Below are positions 25,877 through 34,710 of a stretch of DNA of 64,000 bases, piece after piece (position 1 is the first letter of the stretch; every line of letters begins with the position of its first letter). The stretch lies in the NCBI GenBank assembly GCA_963668605.1, contig OY764903.1:6572001-6636000 (forward strand), in the 5' to 3' direction. Made by a program: the position numbers and the translations under genes. The stretch is from G963668605 sp963668605 (GTDB lineage: Bacteria > Acidobacteriota > Terriglobia > Bryobacterales > Bryobacteraceae). The notes beneath the pieces are model-generated. The model saw only the letters and a program-made list of their open reading frames with translations, was not told the origin of the DNA and made no database searches.

Positions 25877-27509
25877 CGGTTACCTCTGCTTTCAACGCGT
25901 CCAAAGAGCGCTGATAGATCTTCTTTCCGCGCGGCGTGAGCCCGGACTGATCTACTAGCCCCAATTGCTGGAGCCAGCCCACGACTTGAGGTAGTCGGGA
26001 TAAAGACCGCCCTCCTCGGTAGTCTCGAACGTGTTTCTCTTCTGGTCGGCTTTGCCATCGGTCCGCCTCCGACGTTAAGAGCGCCACGTCGTGACGTACG
26101 TCAACCGCCATTCTCGACCAGCTCACACGCAGATGCTGGTCAACCGTGCGCAAGGCCAACTCGGACATGACCTGGCCGAGTTTCCAACGCTCGGCGATGA
26201 ACTTCTTTATGCCTGGAGTGACCACTTCATGGATTCCAATCGCTCTCCAGCCGAGTCCCCGCCTGCCTTCGATCGAATTGCTTTCAGGCTCAGGCCATAG
26301 GGAGGTTCGGACCACTGCCAGAGACCAGATCACGGGCAGAAGCGCTAATGCTCTTGGAGGATGTGCCCGGACAACATCGATGAGCTCCAGTTCAGTCAGT
26401 GGCCCGTTCCAGCGGCTTAGCCCTCCTTCCGTGATTCGATCCAATGATGTGCTGACGAGTATGCGTTCGTACAACTGCTTGAAGTCGAGATCTAAAGGGT
26501 CTTCGCCTGGGCGAAGAAGACTGAACGCGTTCAGCGCAGCCTTATGCTCCCCAGAATTCTGCATGAGGTACGCCGTTATTTCGCTGCTGGCGATCCCCGA
26601 CCGACTCTTGGACAAAATCAACAGCGCCTGAATGACCTCTTGAAGCACATACTCGTGGCCCACGGCGATGGCATCCCTGATGGAGTACCTGAGCAAGCCG
26701 TTAAGATGGGAATGGACTTCGGTTGGAAGAGATCGCTTGAGGTGTTGAGCTTCTTTGAATAGATCGCTGTCCAACGGCATTCGTGATAGGGCGTCAGCCA
26801 GGCCGAGAAAGCACGCGTAGGTCCCAACTCTTCGAGCTTCTTGATCCGTCGCTGGCGCCACCGGAATAATGCCGTCTATCAAAAGATCAGATTCTTCCTC
26901 CGCGATTTTGGTGAGATGGGCGACCTGACCGAATTCTCGAAGATCCTCGCGTAACGCTTGGGGGATTTGTTCACCCGAGGAAAAGCGCGCGCCAAGGCGG
27001 GTTTTGCTAAGGGTGTCATGCATCAATCGGGCAAGGGGGACACCACGCTCCTTGCTCAGTCCTGGAACCGCCAGTCTGGGTGGCAAGATGAATTTCAACT
27101 GCTGCGATGGATTGAAATAGATATTGACTGCGGGCTGGTCCACCAGAGTCTCTAACGCTACGGGGTCCGCCGCCTCGCCAGCTATTCGAAGTGCACCCTC
27201 TACACCCACAAGGCCTGTCACTGTCGCCTTGCAGAGCACATTCGCGAACGCTATGGCCGTTTCAATCTGCTCGGCAAACGTTCGGAAGGCGGGCCAACTG
27301 TCCGGACCCTTTGCATTCAGGTAGCTAAACACCGTCCAAGCGTAGAACGAGACATACCGGACGGCGGGTGAGATTGTCGTAATGCCATCAAAAAGATCGT
27401 TCCCAATCGACTGGACAGCCAGGCGCAATCCTGTCAGGTCGAGGCCGCGGTTGGGCGCGGCTCCCAGTTCCACCCACCCGGGCGGCGGAAGTCGGTCTGC
27501 AAGTGACAT
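25863..27509 (-). CDS. unrecognised 548-aa protein, partner of PLD-like protein
   Basis: No family recognised. The N-terminus has a conserved-looking block (PNRGLDLTGLRLAVQS, NDLFDGITTISPAVRYVSFY). The body is mostly helical, and the C-terminus looks like a winged-helix (RLPQVVGWLQQLGLVDQSG, then LTPRGKKIYQRSL). No Walker, DEAD-box, signal or TM motif was seen. It lies 15 bp after the 124-aa gene and overlaps the PLD-like gene by 14 bp, so all three are read from the end of the phage late operon. A specificity or sensor subunit for the PLD-like effector is a plausible guess, not shown. Confidence 0.6.
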   Translation of the reverse strand: MSLADRLPPPGWVELGAAPNRGLDLTGLRLAVQSIGNDLFDGITTISPAVRYVSFYAWTVFSYLNAKGPDSWPAFRTFAEQIETAIAFANVLCKATVTGLVGVEGALRIAGEAADPVALETLVDQPAVNIYFNPSQQLKFILPPRLAVPGLSKERGVPLARLMHDTLSKTRLGARFSSGEQIPQALREDLREFGQVAHLTKIAEEESDLLIDGIIPVAPATDQEARRVGTYACFLGLADALSRMPLDSDLFKEAQHLKRSLPTEVHSHLNGLLRYSIRDAIAVGHEYVLQEVIQALLILSKSRSGIASSEITAYLMQNSGEHKAALNAFSLLRPGEDPLDLDFKQLYERILVSTSLDRITEGGLSRWNGPLTELELIDVVRAHPPRALALLPVIWSLAVVRTSLWPEPESNSIEGRRGLGWRAIGIHEVVTPGIKKFIAERWKLGQVMSELALRTVDQHLRVSWSRMAVDVRHDVALLTSEADRWQSRPEEKHVRDYRGGRSLSRLPQVVGWLQQLGLVDQSGLTPRGKKIYQRSLDALKAEVTDATA

Positions 27510-27524
27510 TCGGAGCCCATTGTA

Positions 27525-27899
27525 TTAGGTTGCATCCTTCTCTGTTCCATTCGGGCTTACATCCTTGCCGAAAAGGACGGTCATCAGTGGCTCCAGCCAG
27601 CGTCGATCGGCCGACGGGCTGTATTGATCCCAAGTTTCAATGCTCGCCCTGATACGGGCAGTTTCGGCCGATGTAAATTCAAACTCCCTGGGCGATATGA
27701 AGAGCGCTGCATTCCAGAGGACTCGTTCCCGGCCTGCGAGCATATCGCGTTTCAGCTCAATCGCTTTCTCCTCATCGGGGTCTAGCACAATGCGATCCTG
27801 GACGGCCCAAATCGCGCGAATCGAACCCACGTCTGCTCGCTGCGCACCCAGAAGTGCGTGCAGGTTCAGACGCTGGGTGTGGTCCAGCGTCAACTTCAT
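27525..27899 (-). CDS. hypothetical protein at distal end of phage operon
   Basis: 124 aa opening MKLTLDHTQRLNLHALLGAQ, helical, soluble, charged. It lies 22 bp downstream of the tail-fibre gene and 15 bp upstream of the 548-aa gene. It could be a fibre chaperone-like or other small phage protein, or the first gene of the cargo cassette; the sequence does not decide. Confidence 0.55.
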   Translation of the reverse strand: MKLTLDHTQRLNLHALLGAQRADVGSIRAIWAVQDRIVLDPDEEKAIELKRDMLAGRERVLWNAALFISPREFEFTSAETARIRASIETWDQYSPSADRRWLEPLMTVLFGKDVSPNGTEKDAT

Positions 27900-27921
27900 A
27901 TGATTGTCCTTTCGATTTGAA

Positions 27922-29994
27922 CTACGGGTTGGAGTAGAGCAGGATGTAGCCCGCGGTCACGCCTGCGGGGTTCTTCACTTTAAGGCATCCGGACCAGCCG
28001 GACGGGTTACTCGCGCCCACGATCTCCGCGAGGCGATACCCGTTGCCGGTGCCCGCCGCGATAATCAGTTCTCCGCCCGCCGTGACCTCGAGCAGTGTGT
28101 GGTCCGCGAGGTTGGAGCCAGGCCCGCGCACCTTGAGCGGCGACTCGCTGGTGTCCTTGCCGACGACCAGCAACGGTCCGCACGCGACTCCGGCCGCAAC
28201 GGGACCGGCTTGGTATCCCCACGTGCGCGCGTACGCCTTCTTCGGATCGGTGCCCTGCTGGAGGCACGCGCCCCACAGCAGGATGTTGCCGGTGGTCCAC
28301 GTGTCGCCGTTGCCGTCGAACTGGCGCACCACAATCCAGAGCGCCGTCTGCCCGCCCGCCAGCGTGCCGGTAATCTTGAACCGCTGCCACGTGGTCGTGA
28401 GCATCACCTGCGTCGGACCCGCGAGGTACGCACCGTACGCGTTGTTGACGATGGCGATCGAGACGTTCTTCGTTCCGGAGGCGACCTTGGCCCATACGTA
28501 GAACGTGTACGTGGCGCCGTCCACCAGGCCAGCCACGTTCTGCTGGAGGACCGGCGTGGCGCTGCTTGCCGCGATCTGGTCAGCGGTCGTGTTGCCGTCC
28601 GGCGCGGCTGCGGCGTTCGCGCTCACGGAGCAGGACCCGCCGTTCTTGTCCCACGTCCCGACGCTGAAGTCTTCGGAGTGCTTCGCCATGTTTTCGTACG
28701 GCCCGCCCGTCGTCCCGAACGGCCCGCACTCGATAGAGCGGAGATGCGAGTCCTGGAACGCCCACAGGTTGTTGGCGGCGGCGTACGCGAAGTTCGCGCC
28801 TCCATCCCCGTCGCGGAGGACCACCGTGCTCGCGGTCGCGGCGGCGGTCGCGTCGGTGATCTGCGAGGACGTGTGCGTGTGGACCGACGCAGCCTTCCCC
28901 GCCAGATCGGTAACGAGGCCGGTCACGTCTGCCTGTGCGTGCGTGTGGGAGAGCGGAGCCTTGCCGGCCAGATCGGTCGTGAGGCTGGCCACGTCGGCCT
29001 GCGCGTGGGTGTGCGCGCCGAGCGCGACCGTAACGTTCACGCGGTCGCTGGCGGGCACGTCCAGGAACGTGAGGCCGATGTTGGCGCCTTGGATTAGATT
29101 CAACGCGCGCCGGGTGCCGACCACCGCGCCGTTGTTCTGGATCGTGAACGGGAGCGCGCCGGAGACGATATCGGAGGCCACGTGGGTGTGGGCGGGCAGG
29201 TCGCCGGCCGCGAGCGCCGTACCAGCCGTGGCGCGACCCCATGCGTCCACGGTGAGCTTCGTATAGGTGCCAGGCCCGACGCCGGATGCAGAGAGCGAGA
29301 TAACGCCCGCAGCGACGTTGATGCCGCCCACCGGATCGATCTGGACGAGGCCCTTGGCGAGCGTCGTAGCGTCCGGAACCGTGCTCGCGCCGAACGTCTG
29401 GCCAGCCGCGAAGTCGATGATGGCATCCATCGCGAGGTGGTTGCTCGCGCTCAATGCGATGCCGAGGTCGCCGGAGTTGTCCTGCTTCCTCCACTTGACC
29501 GCGCCAGCGTTGGGCAGGCGTACTAGGCCGGTGCTCGACTTCGTGCCCGCGCCGAACTCCGCGCCGTCCTGGAATGTCTTGAGGCCGGTGACTGTGACCG
29601 CGCCGTCCTTCCGGACATAGTTGCGCGCTGCGGCGGTGCCCAACTCGTTCTCGATGGCCAGGACCGCCGACTGGAGCGCGGTAATGAACCCCGCAACCAT
29701 GTTCGCGTTCACCGCCACGCCGTTGCCGTGGCCTGCGGCGGCGGTGCCGAACGCTCCACTCTGGCACCCGGTGAACTGTGCCCCGGTCTTGCCGGTGTAC
29801 ACGATCAGTTCGTCGTCAATCGAGAGGATGCCGTACGTGGCGGCAAAGCCTCCGGTGGTGGACGCCACGTTGATCGTGGAGTCGCCAGCCAGCACCGCGC
29901 CCGTGGTCGTCGTCTCCAGGGGCTTCGCGGAGGACGCATCGACCGGCGTGTACATGCTGGCGGCGCTGTCGATTGCGCCGGGATAGTTAGCCAT
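27922..29994 (-). CDS. tail fibre with HTH-type metal-binding repeats
   Basis: 690 aa. The N-terminus (YGILSIDDELIVYTGK, GTAAAGHGNG) is an attachment-type domain. The middle holds at least four His-Thr-His motifs in a repeated setting: LPAHTHVASD, LGAHTHAQAD, LSHTHAQAD, VHTHTSSQI. In phage fibres such HxH repeats coordinate metal along a trimeric shaft. About residues 430-620 form a carbohydrate-binding-like beta domain (TFYVWAKVASGTKN, WQRFKITGTL). It likely binds the host surface. The start overlaps the stop of the 1399-aa protein by eight bases. Confidence 0.75.
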   Translation of the reverse strand: MANYPGAIDSAASMYTPVDASSAKPLETTTTGAVLAGDSTINVASTTGGFAATYGILSIDDELIVYTGKTGAQFTGCQSGAFGTAAAGHGNGVAVNANMVAGFITALQSAVLAIENELGTAAARNYVRKDGAVTVTGLKTFQDGAEFGAGTKSSTGLVRLPNAGAVKWRKQDNSGDLGIALSASNHLAMDAIIDFAAGQTFGASTVPDATTLAKGLVQIDPVGGINVAAGVISLSASGVGPGTYTKLTVDAWGRATAGTALAAGDLPAHTHVASDIVSGALPFTIQNNGAVVGTRRALNLIQGANIGLTFLDVPASDRVNVTVALGAHTHAQADVASLTTDLAGKAPLSHTHAQADVTGLVTDLAGKAASVHTHTSSQITDATAAATASTVVLRDGDGGANFAYAAANNLWAFQDSHLRSIECGPFGTTGGPYENMAKHSEDFSVGTWDKNGGSCSVSANAAAAPDGNTTADQIAASSATPVLQQNVAGLVDGATYTFYVWAKVASGTKNVSIAIVNNAYGAYLAGPTQVMLTTTWQRFKITGTLAGGQTALWIVVRQFDGNGDTWTTGNILLWGACLQQGTDPKKAYARTWGYQAGPVAAGVACGPLLVVGKDTSESPLKVRGPGSNLADHTLLEVTAGGELIIAAGTGNGYRLAEIVGASNPSGWSGCLKVKNPAGVTAGYILLYSNP

Positions 29995-32900
29995 TGAGCT
30001 TCCTCTCGTTCAACTTGAAGCGGTTGAATGCGCCGCCAGCGGGCGCGACGATCTCCACCACGCGAGCGACCTCCGCGGCACGGGCGGCGCGCGGCTTGTG
30101 GTACGCCGCCGACACGGACTGCACCCATACCTCCAGCGGGATCGGCCTGCTGTTGAGGCAGAACTGATCGAACGCCCAGAAAGACATGGAGTAAAACGGG
30201 GACTGCAACCACATGCCGTACGCCTGCGCCATCGGCGGGTCGGGAGGCCCGTAGAGGCCCGCGAGATACATGCACTCGTTCGCCGGCCGACCCAGCGTCT
30301 GCGCCGCGAAACGAATGGTTTGGCCCATCAACGTCGCGTTCTTCTGCCAGATGTCATAGTCGAAACCCTCGCACCGGAAGTACTTGATGCCGTATGAGGA
30401 GTTCTGCCACTCGCGCGGCAGGTTGACGTGCATCAGCAGCCTCCGGTAAGTGCCCGCGCCAGGCTTCCCCTGGTTCGCGTCGAGAGGCCAGAGGCACTCG
30501 AACAGCGCAGCCGGGTGGGACGCGCGCACGTACGAGATCACGTCCTGGCAATACGACCAGATCCGGTCACGAAGGAAATCCGCTGTCTCCTTCGGGTGCG
30601 CCGGATCGCCAGCAGGATCATCCGTGTTGGAAGTGAACGGCCAAATCTGGTGACCCTTCGCCGCCGCGAACGCATCGATTGTCTCCTGGTCATAGAACGG
30701 CATCCCGCCCTGCGCGTCGGCCAAGCGGTTGTCGAAGTACCACCACTGCGTTTCACCGAACTGGAGCACCACCGGCAGACCCGCCGCCGCCACCTCGTCG
30801 GCGCACTCCTTGTACATCTGCTTGAGGTAGTTCCGGACGCGCGTGCCGAAGTGCATCTGGTACGAGGGCACGTTGAGGAAGACGTCCTGGCCGGGAGCGA
30901 CCACGCCGCCCGAGAGCGACAGGTACTTGGCGCGCATCGCGGCGGGAGGATTGTACACCTCCATCGAGAACGCGAACGACGCCAGGATGCCCGCCGCCGC
31001 GAACTGGTTGGCGAGATCCTTGATCCACCTCCGCGCGCCTTCGGTCATGACCGGCGACACCGAGTCGATCAGTTCCCAATCGCCCTCGGTCCCGACCTCG
31101 CCAAGGTGGTCCGTGAGGGTGGCCATCACAGACGAGGGCGTTCTCTGGTACGAGTCGAAGCCGAGCGTGGCGCAGGCGGTGCCCTCGACCTTGATCGAAT
31201 GCGTGGACTCGATCCACTGTTGGCCGAAGCTCACCGCCTGCGCGGTCGCCGGAGCGCCAGCCGCTTCGAACGGTGCCTCGATCTCTGCGGCGACTTCCGC
31301 GCCGGTCCTGGCCGCGCCCGCCGACAGCGTGACGCTCACCTGTGACCCGCCGTCGCCGTCGAACGTAAATAGGAGCGCGTCGTTGAAGCCTGCGGTGATG
31401 GCGAACGGTTCGTTGACCACGCCGGGGAGCACCGCGATCCCGGTGTCCACATACACGTCCGGGTACGTCCACGACGGAGCCTTGGACTGGATGCGAAGCG
31501 TGGTGCTGCTGCCGTAGTTGTTGTCGGCCCACACGCCAGAGAACTGGTTGAGCAGGACGCGCATCCAGTTGACCACGTCCTGCAACGACTCGCCCTCGAT
31601 GATCCGGTGCTGCATCGAGGACCCGCCCACGATGGCCGTCACATAGTCGCCCGCGACCGGCGCGGCCACGCCGTCCGCGAGGCGGTACTCGATGGTCGCG
31701 TACGGATAGGTGGCGCCCACGCGCCGCCGCTTGTTGTTCCAGAAGACGCCCATGTACACGTCGGCGTGGCCGTTGAACCCGAGCTTCTGGAGATGCCAGA
31801 GGTGCCAGGCCGGGGGCTTCTTGTAGCCGTGGTCGGTGTCGAAGTCGATGGCCAGCGAGACGTCCGGATAGTCCTTTTGCGGGTCCGGAACGTCCTGCGG
31901 CACCAACGGCCACAGGTAATCGAAGTAAAAGTAGTACCCGGTGCTGGCAGCGTTCTTGTCGAACAGGGCGGTCAGGACGATGGTGTGGTTTCCGGCCGCG
32001 ACCGCCGAGGCGATCTTCACGTTCGCCGTGGTGCCGCCGTACTCGTTGAGATACAGATCGACGGGAGATTCTCCGGGCGTCACGCCGTCCACCGTGACTC
32101 CGACTTTGCCGCAGTCCGTATTCAGGAACGTGCCGAGATAGAGATCGTGCTCCTCCGTGGCAGAGTACTGGATCGTGACCGCGCGCACGTCCGCGATATC
32201 GTTCGGGCCGGTGCGTTTCGCGTGCCCCTTGCTCCACCACTGCGAGGGCCAGCCAACCGCGCCGTACTTGTAATCCTCAAAAAAGCCGGTGTACTTGCAC
32301 CGCGCGTCGGACTCCTCGATCCGCTCCGAATCGCCGCCCACCTTGAGGCTCGCATCGCCGGTAACCGCGATGTTGGAGATGGTCGCGCCCCACTCCACGT
32401 CGGACTGGAAGCCGGAGATCGGCGGGAGCTTCTTCATCCGGGTGCCCGCCAGCCACGAGGCAGGCGTCGAGGACTCGTACCCACGCTGGACCAGGATGGT
32501 GGTCGCGCCGCCAGCCAGGAGCAGTACGCGCTCCTCGTTTGCAGCGTCCCCGATGAAGTACCGCCCGCCCGTCAGTCCAGCCCCGCTGCCCACGCTCCAG
32601 GCGGTGTCGCCCGGTCCCACTCCTGCGGTGAGGAAGCACCCGTCGTCCAAGGCCTGTTCCACGACCTCGAATCGCGGCGCGAAGACCATGTACATCTTCC
32701 GGCAGTCCGCAGCGGAGAAGACGCTTGCGCTCTTGTCGGTAAGGAAGCCCAGCGGGAGGCTGATGTGATACTTGGTGTCGTTGTCGCCGCCAGAGAACCG
32801 GATGCTGCGGTTGTCGCCCCACGTGATTCCCTGCATGTCCTTGCTGGCGTCGTACGACTCGTCCTGGAGATCCACAGGGACCGTCTCGTGGTAGGAGCGC

Positions 32901-34186
32901 ACGGCCAGCACCTCGCCGTTACTGAGTTTGCCGTACACGAGCGCGGGCGGCGGCGCGGTCTTGAACGCGATGGTCAGCGTGGTCCCGCTCGCGGTCGCCT
33001 CGATCACGCTGGACTGGTCCGGACCGGTGACCGCGCAGTTGGTTGGAGTGCCGTTGATCGAGGCAGCGAGGTCTTGCACCGCACTTTCAGCGGTTCCCCT
33101 CCGGCGCACGTGGTAGTTGGGACCGGCGCCAGCGTAGATCATCGTGTAAATGCCGATGGTCGCCATCCCCGTGCCGCCGTACACGTTGATCTCGCCCACG
33201 CCGATAGGGTCGGTGGACGAGACCCGGACACATCCGTCATCGGTCACATCTGCGGTCGCGTGGAGACCCGCAGCGCTGAACGCCGTGTTGATGTCAGCGG
33301 CGACCTGTTCGGAGCTTTGCGCCGCGCCCGGAGTGAGGCCGACGTAAATGCTCGTCCCGTCGATAATGAACGTCAACGTGTCGTTCGCACCCGCCGTGAT
33401 GAGGAACGGCCCCGGATTGTAAGTGCGGCAGGTGGCCAGCCCTCCGTGGGGCAGCGTATTGTCGAACGTGATGACGTTGCCATCGACGGCGGTGACGTGG
33501 CACGTCTCCTCCAACTGGTACGGAGGGTCGTCCGGATAGAGCGGGTCGAACGTGAAGTACACCGTATCCCCGACCTTGAGATCGAGGAGGCCCGTGGTCG
33601 GGTCGAGGTCGGACGGGTAGAGCGCGAGCGTGCCGTTGGGCGCAGTGAGGCTGCGCGGAAGGATGTGCTGCTGGCCGAGCGGTTGGCCATCGTAAACCGT
33701 GTCGCGGAAGACCACGACCAAGTGGTCCGCGCCCTGCTCTGCGTACTTGCCCGACGCCTCTACGCTGACGCTGGCGGGCGTCTCGCTTCCGGACACCACG
33801 GTGGCGTACGAGAGAAGCTTCACCTCGTGGATCTCACCAGGCCCGCCCTTGCCGCACACGAACGTCATGGCGTCCCAGGAGACGGACGGGTACTTGGCGG
33901 CGTCCAACCGCATCGCGCCGTCAAGCGCGTGGTCGTAATCGATATCGAACTCCAGCGTCAGGCCGGAGAGGTCCGTCCGCGGCAGTTGCTTCTGCCGGAG
34001 GTGGTTGAAGTAGTCATAGGCGTTGTAAAAGCCCACGACCGCGAAGTCTTCGGCGGCTTGGAAGATGCCGGAGACGGACACACCTGTCGCGGACGCATCG
34101 TGGATCGTGGTCGTCGCGCCGCGCCCGGTGAAGCCTTGCAATTGAAAGTTACGTCGCGGATCGAAGATGGTGAGCGGCTCAACCAT
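29987..34186 (-). CDS. large tail structural protein with TIM-barrel-like C-terminus
   Basis: 1399 aa. The N-terminal two thirds are beta-rich and modular, with two similar Ig- or fibre-like segments (PFLITAGANDTLTFIIDGT near 270 and PFAITAGFNDALLFTFDGD near 950, each followed by a SxEQVAADI or TGAEVAAEI helix), an internal duplication. The last ~400 residues resemble a glycoside-hydrolase-like TIM barrel (ASFAFSMEVYNPP, VLQFGETQWWYFDNRL, DAFAAAKGHQIWPF), as in tail proteins of gene-transfer agents and siphoviruses. It may be a tail-tip or receptor-interaction protein with glycan-degrading potential. Catalytic residues are not certain. Confidence 0.6.
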   Translation of the reverse strand: MVEPLTIFDPRRNFQLQGFTGRGATTTIHDASATGVSVSGIFQAAEDFAVVGFYNAYDYFNHLRQKQLPRTDLSGLTLEFDIDYDHALDGAMRLDAAKYPSVSWDAMTFVCGKGGPGEIHEVKLLSYATVVSGSETPASVSVEASGKYAEQGADHLVVVFRDTVYDGQPLGQQHILPRSLTAPNGTLALYPSDLDPTTGLLDLKVGDTVYFTFDPLYPDDPPYQLEETCHVTAVDGNVITFDNTLPHGGLATCRTYNPGPFLITAGANDTLTFIIDGTSIYVGLTPGAAQSSEQVAADINTAFSAAGLHATADVTDDGCVRVSSTDPIGVGEINVYGGTGMATIGIYTMIYAGAGPNYHVRRRGTAESAVQDLAASINGTPTNCAVTGPDQSSVIEATASGTTLTIAFKTAPPPALVYGKLSNGEVLAVRSYHETVPVDLQDESYDASKDMQGITWGDNRSIRFSGGDNDTKYHISLPLGFLTDKSASVFSAADCRKMYMVFAPRFEVVEQALDDGCFLTAGVGPGDTAWSVGSGAGLTGGRYFIGDAANEERVLLLAGGATTILVQRGYESSTPASWLAGTRMKKLPPISGFQSDVEWGATISNIAVTGDASLKVGGDSERIEESDARCKYTGFFEDYKYGAVGWPSQWWSKGHAKRTGPNDIADVRAVTIQYSATEEHDLYLGTFLNTDCGKVGVTVDGVTPGESPVDLYLNEYGGTTANVKIASAVAAGNHTIVLTALFDKNAASTGYYFYFDYLWPLVPQDVPDPQKDYPDVSLAIDFDTDHGYKKPPAWHLWHLQKLGFNGHADVYMGVFWNNKRRRVGATYPYATIEYRLADGVAAPVAGDYVTAIVGGSSMQHRIIEGESLQDVVNWMRVLLNQFSGVWADNNYGSSTTLRIQSKAPSWTYPDVYVDTGIAVLPGVVNEPFAITAGFNDALLFTFDGDGGSQVSVTLSAGAARTGAEVAAEIEAPFEAAGAPATAQAVSFGQQWIESTHSIKVEGTACATLGFDSYQRTPSSVMATLTDHLGEVGTEGDWELIDSVSPVMTEGARRWIKDLANQFAAAGILASFAFSMEVYNPPAAMRAKYLSLSGGVVAPGQDVFLNVPSYQMHFGTRVRNYLKQMYKECADEVAAAGLPVVLQFGETQWWYFDNRLADAQGGMPFYDQETIDAFAAAKGHQIWPFTSNTDDPAGDPAHPKETADFLRDRIWSYCQDVISYVRASHPAALFECLWPLDANQGKPGAGTYRRLLMHVNLPREWQNSSYGIKYFRCEGFDYDIWQKNATLMGQTIRFAAQTLGRPANECMYLAGLYGPPDPPMAQAYGMWLQSPFYSMSFWAFDQFCLNSRPIPLEVWVQSVSAAYHKPRAARAAEVARVVEIVAPAGGAFNRFKLNERKLNG

Positions 34187-34221
34187 GGCTTTCCCTTTGC
34201 GCTTCTGCGAAGATTGACGCT

Positions 34222-34695
34222 ATGGCACAAATCGGCTCGCACTTCACGCTCCCAGCATGCCTAGTCGGGAAGTGCGAACAAGCTGCATACGTTCGCTGGC
34301 TCGGAGCAAAGGCTCGCGCACATGCCGAACGAGATCAATCGCGTTACGGCGTGGACAGTTGCACCGTTGCTTTATACAAGACGGCTATCCATGAGGCTGT
34401 GTCGAACTGCGGCGATCGCGATTGCTACACGGGCCTGGCGCTCGACTGGTCCCTCATAAGCAAGTGGAACAACGAAGATGCGAAGCGGGATCGAGTTAAG
34501 TACAAGCATCTATTCAGGGACCTGCCGACCGTCGATCACACTGTCGATGAGAACGGGAAGCTGCGGTTCGTGATTTGCTCGTGGCGGGTCAACGACGCAA
34601 AGAGTGACCTCTCAGTCGTCGAGTTCCTGGAATTATGCTCGCAAGTACTCGAACACCACCGACCTAGAAACCAAAACGAGGCGGTTGCCGGTTAA
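34222..34695 (+). CDS. HNH-like protein on the opposite strand (moron)
   Basis: 157 aa, the only + gene inside the minus-strand late operon. It has the pattern YKTAIHEAVSN, CYTGLALDWSLIS, PTVDHTVDENGK, FVICSWRVNDAKSDLSVVEF. The DH...N...ND spacing resembles an HNH nuclease core (Asp-His then Asn). It carries its own start near the 1399-aa gene promoter side and base composition less GC-rich than its neighbours, which suggests later acquisition. A nuclease role is inferred from the motif spacing only; no zinc-finger Cys pairs flank it. Confidence 0.6.
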   Translation: MAQIGSHFTLPACLVGKCEQAAYVRWLGAKARAHAERDQSRYGVDSCTVALYKTAIHEAVSNCGDRDCYTGLALDWSLISKWNNEDAKRDRVKYKHLFRDLPTVDHTVDENGKLRFVICSWRVNDAKSDLSVVEFLELCSQVLEHHRPRNQNEAVAG

Positions 34696-34710
34696 GCAAA
34701 CGACGGATTG

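Noticed and set aside
31607..34264. 885-codon + strand ORF
   Set aside because: It is antisense to the 1399-aa tail protein, is Arg/His/Val-biased without motifs, and reflects GC-rich third positions. Similar long shadows at 35386-37938 and 44766-46970 were rejected for the same reason.
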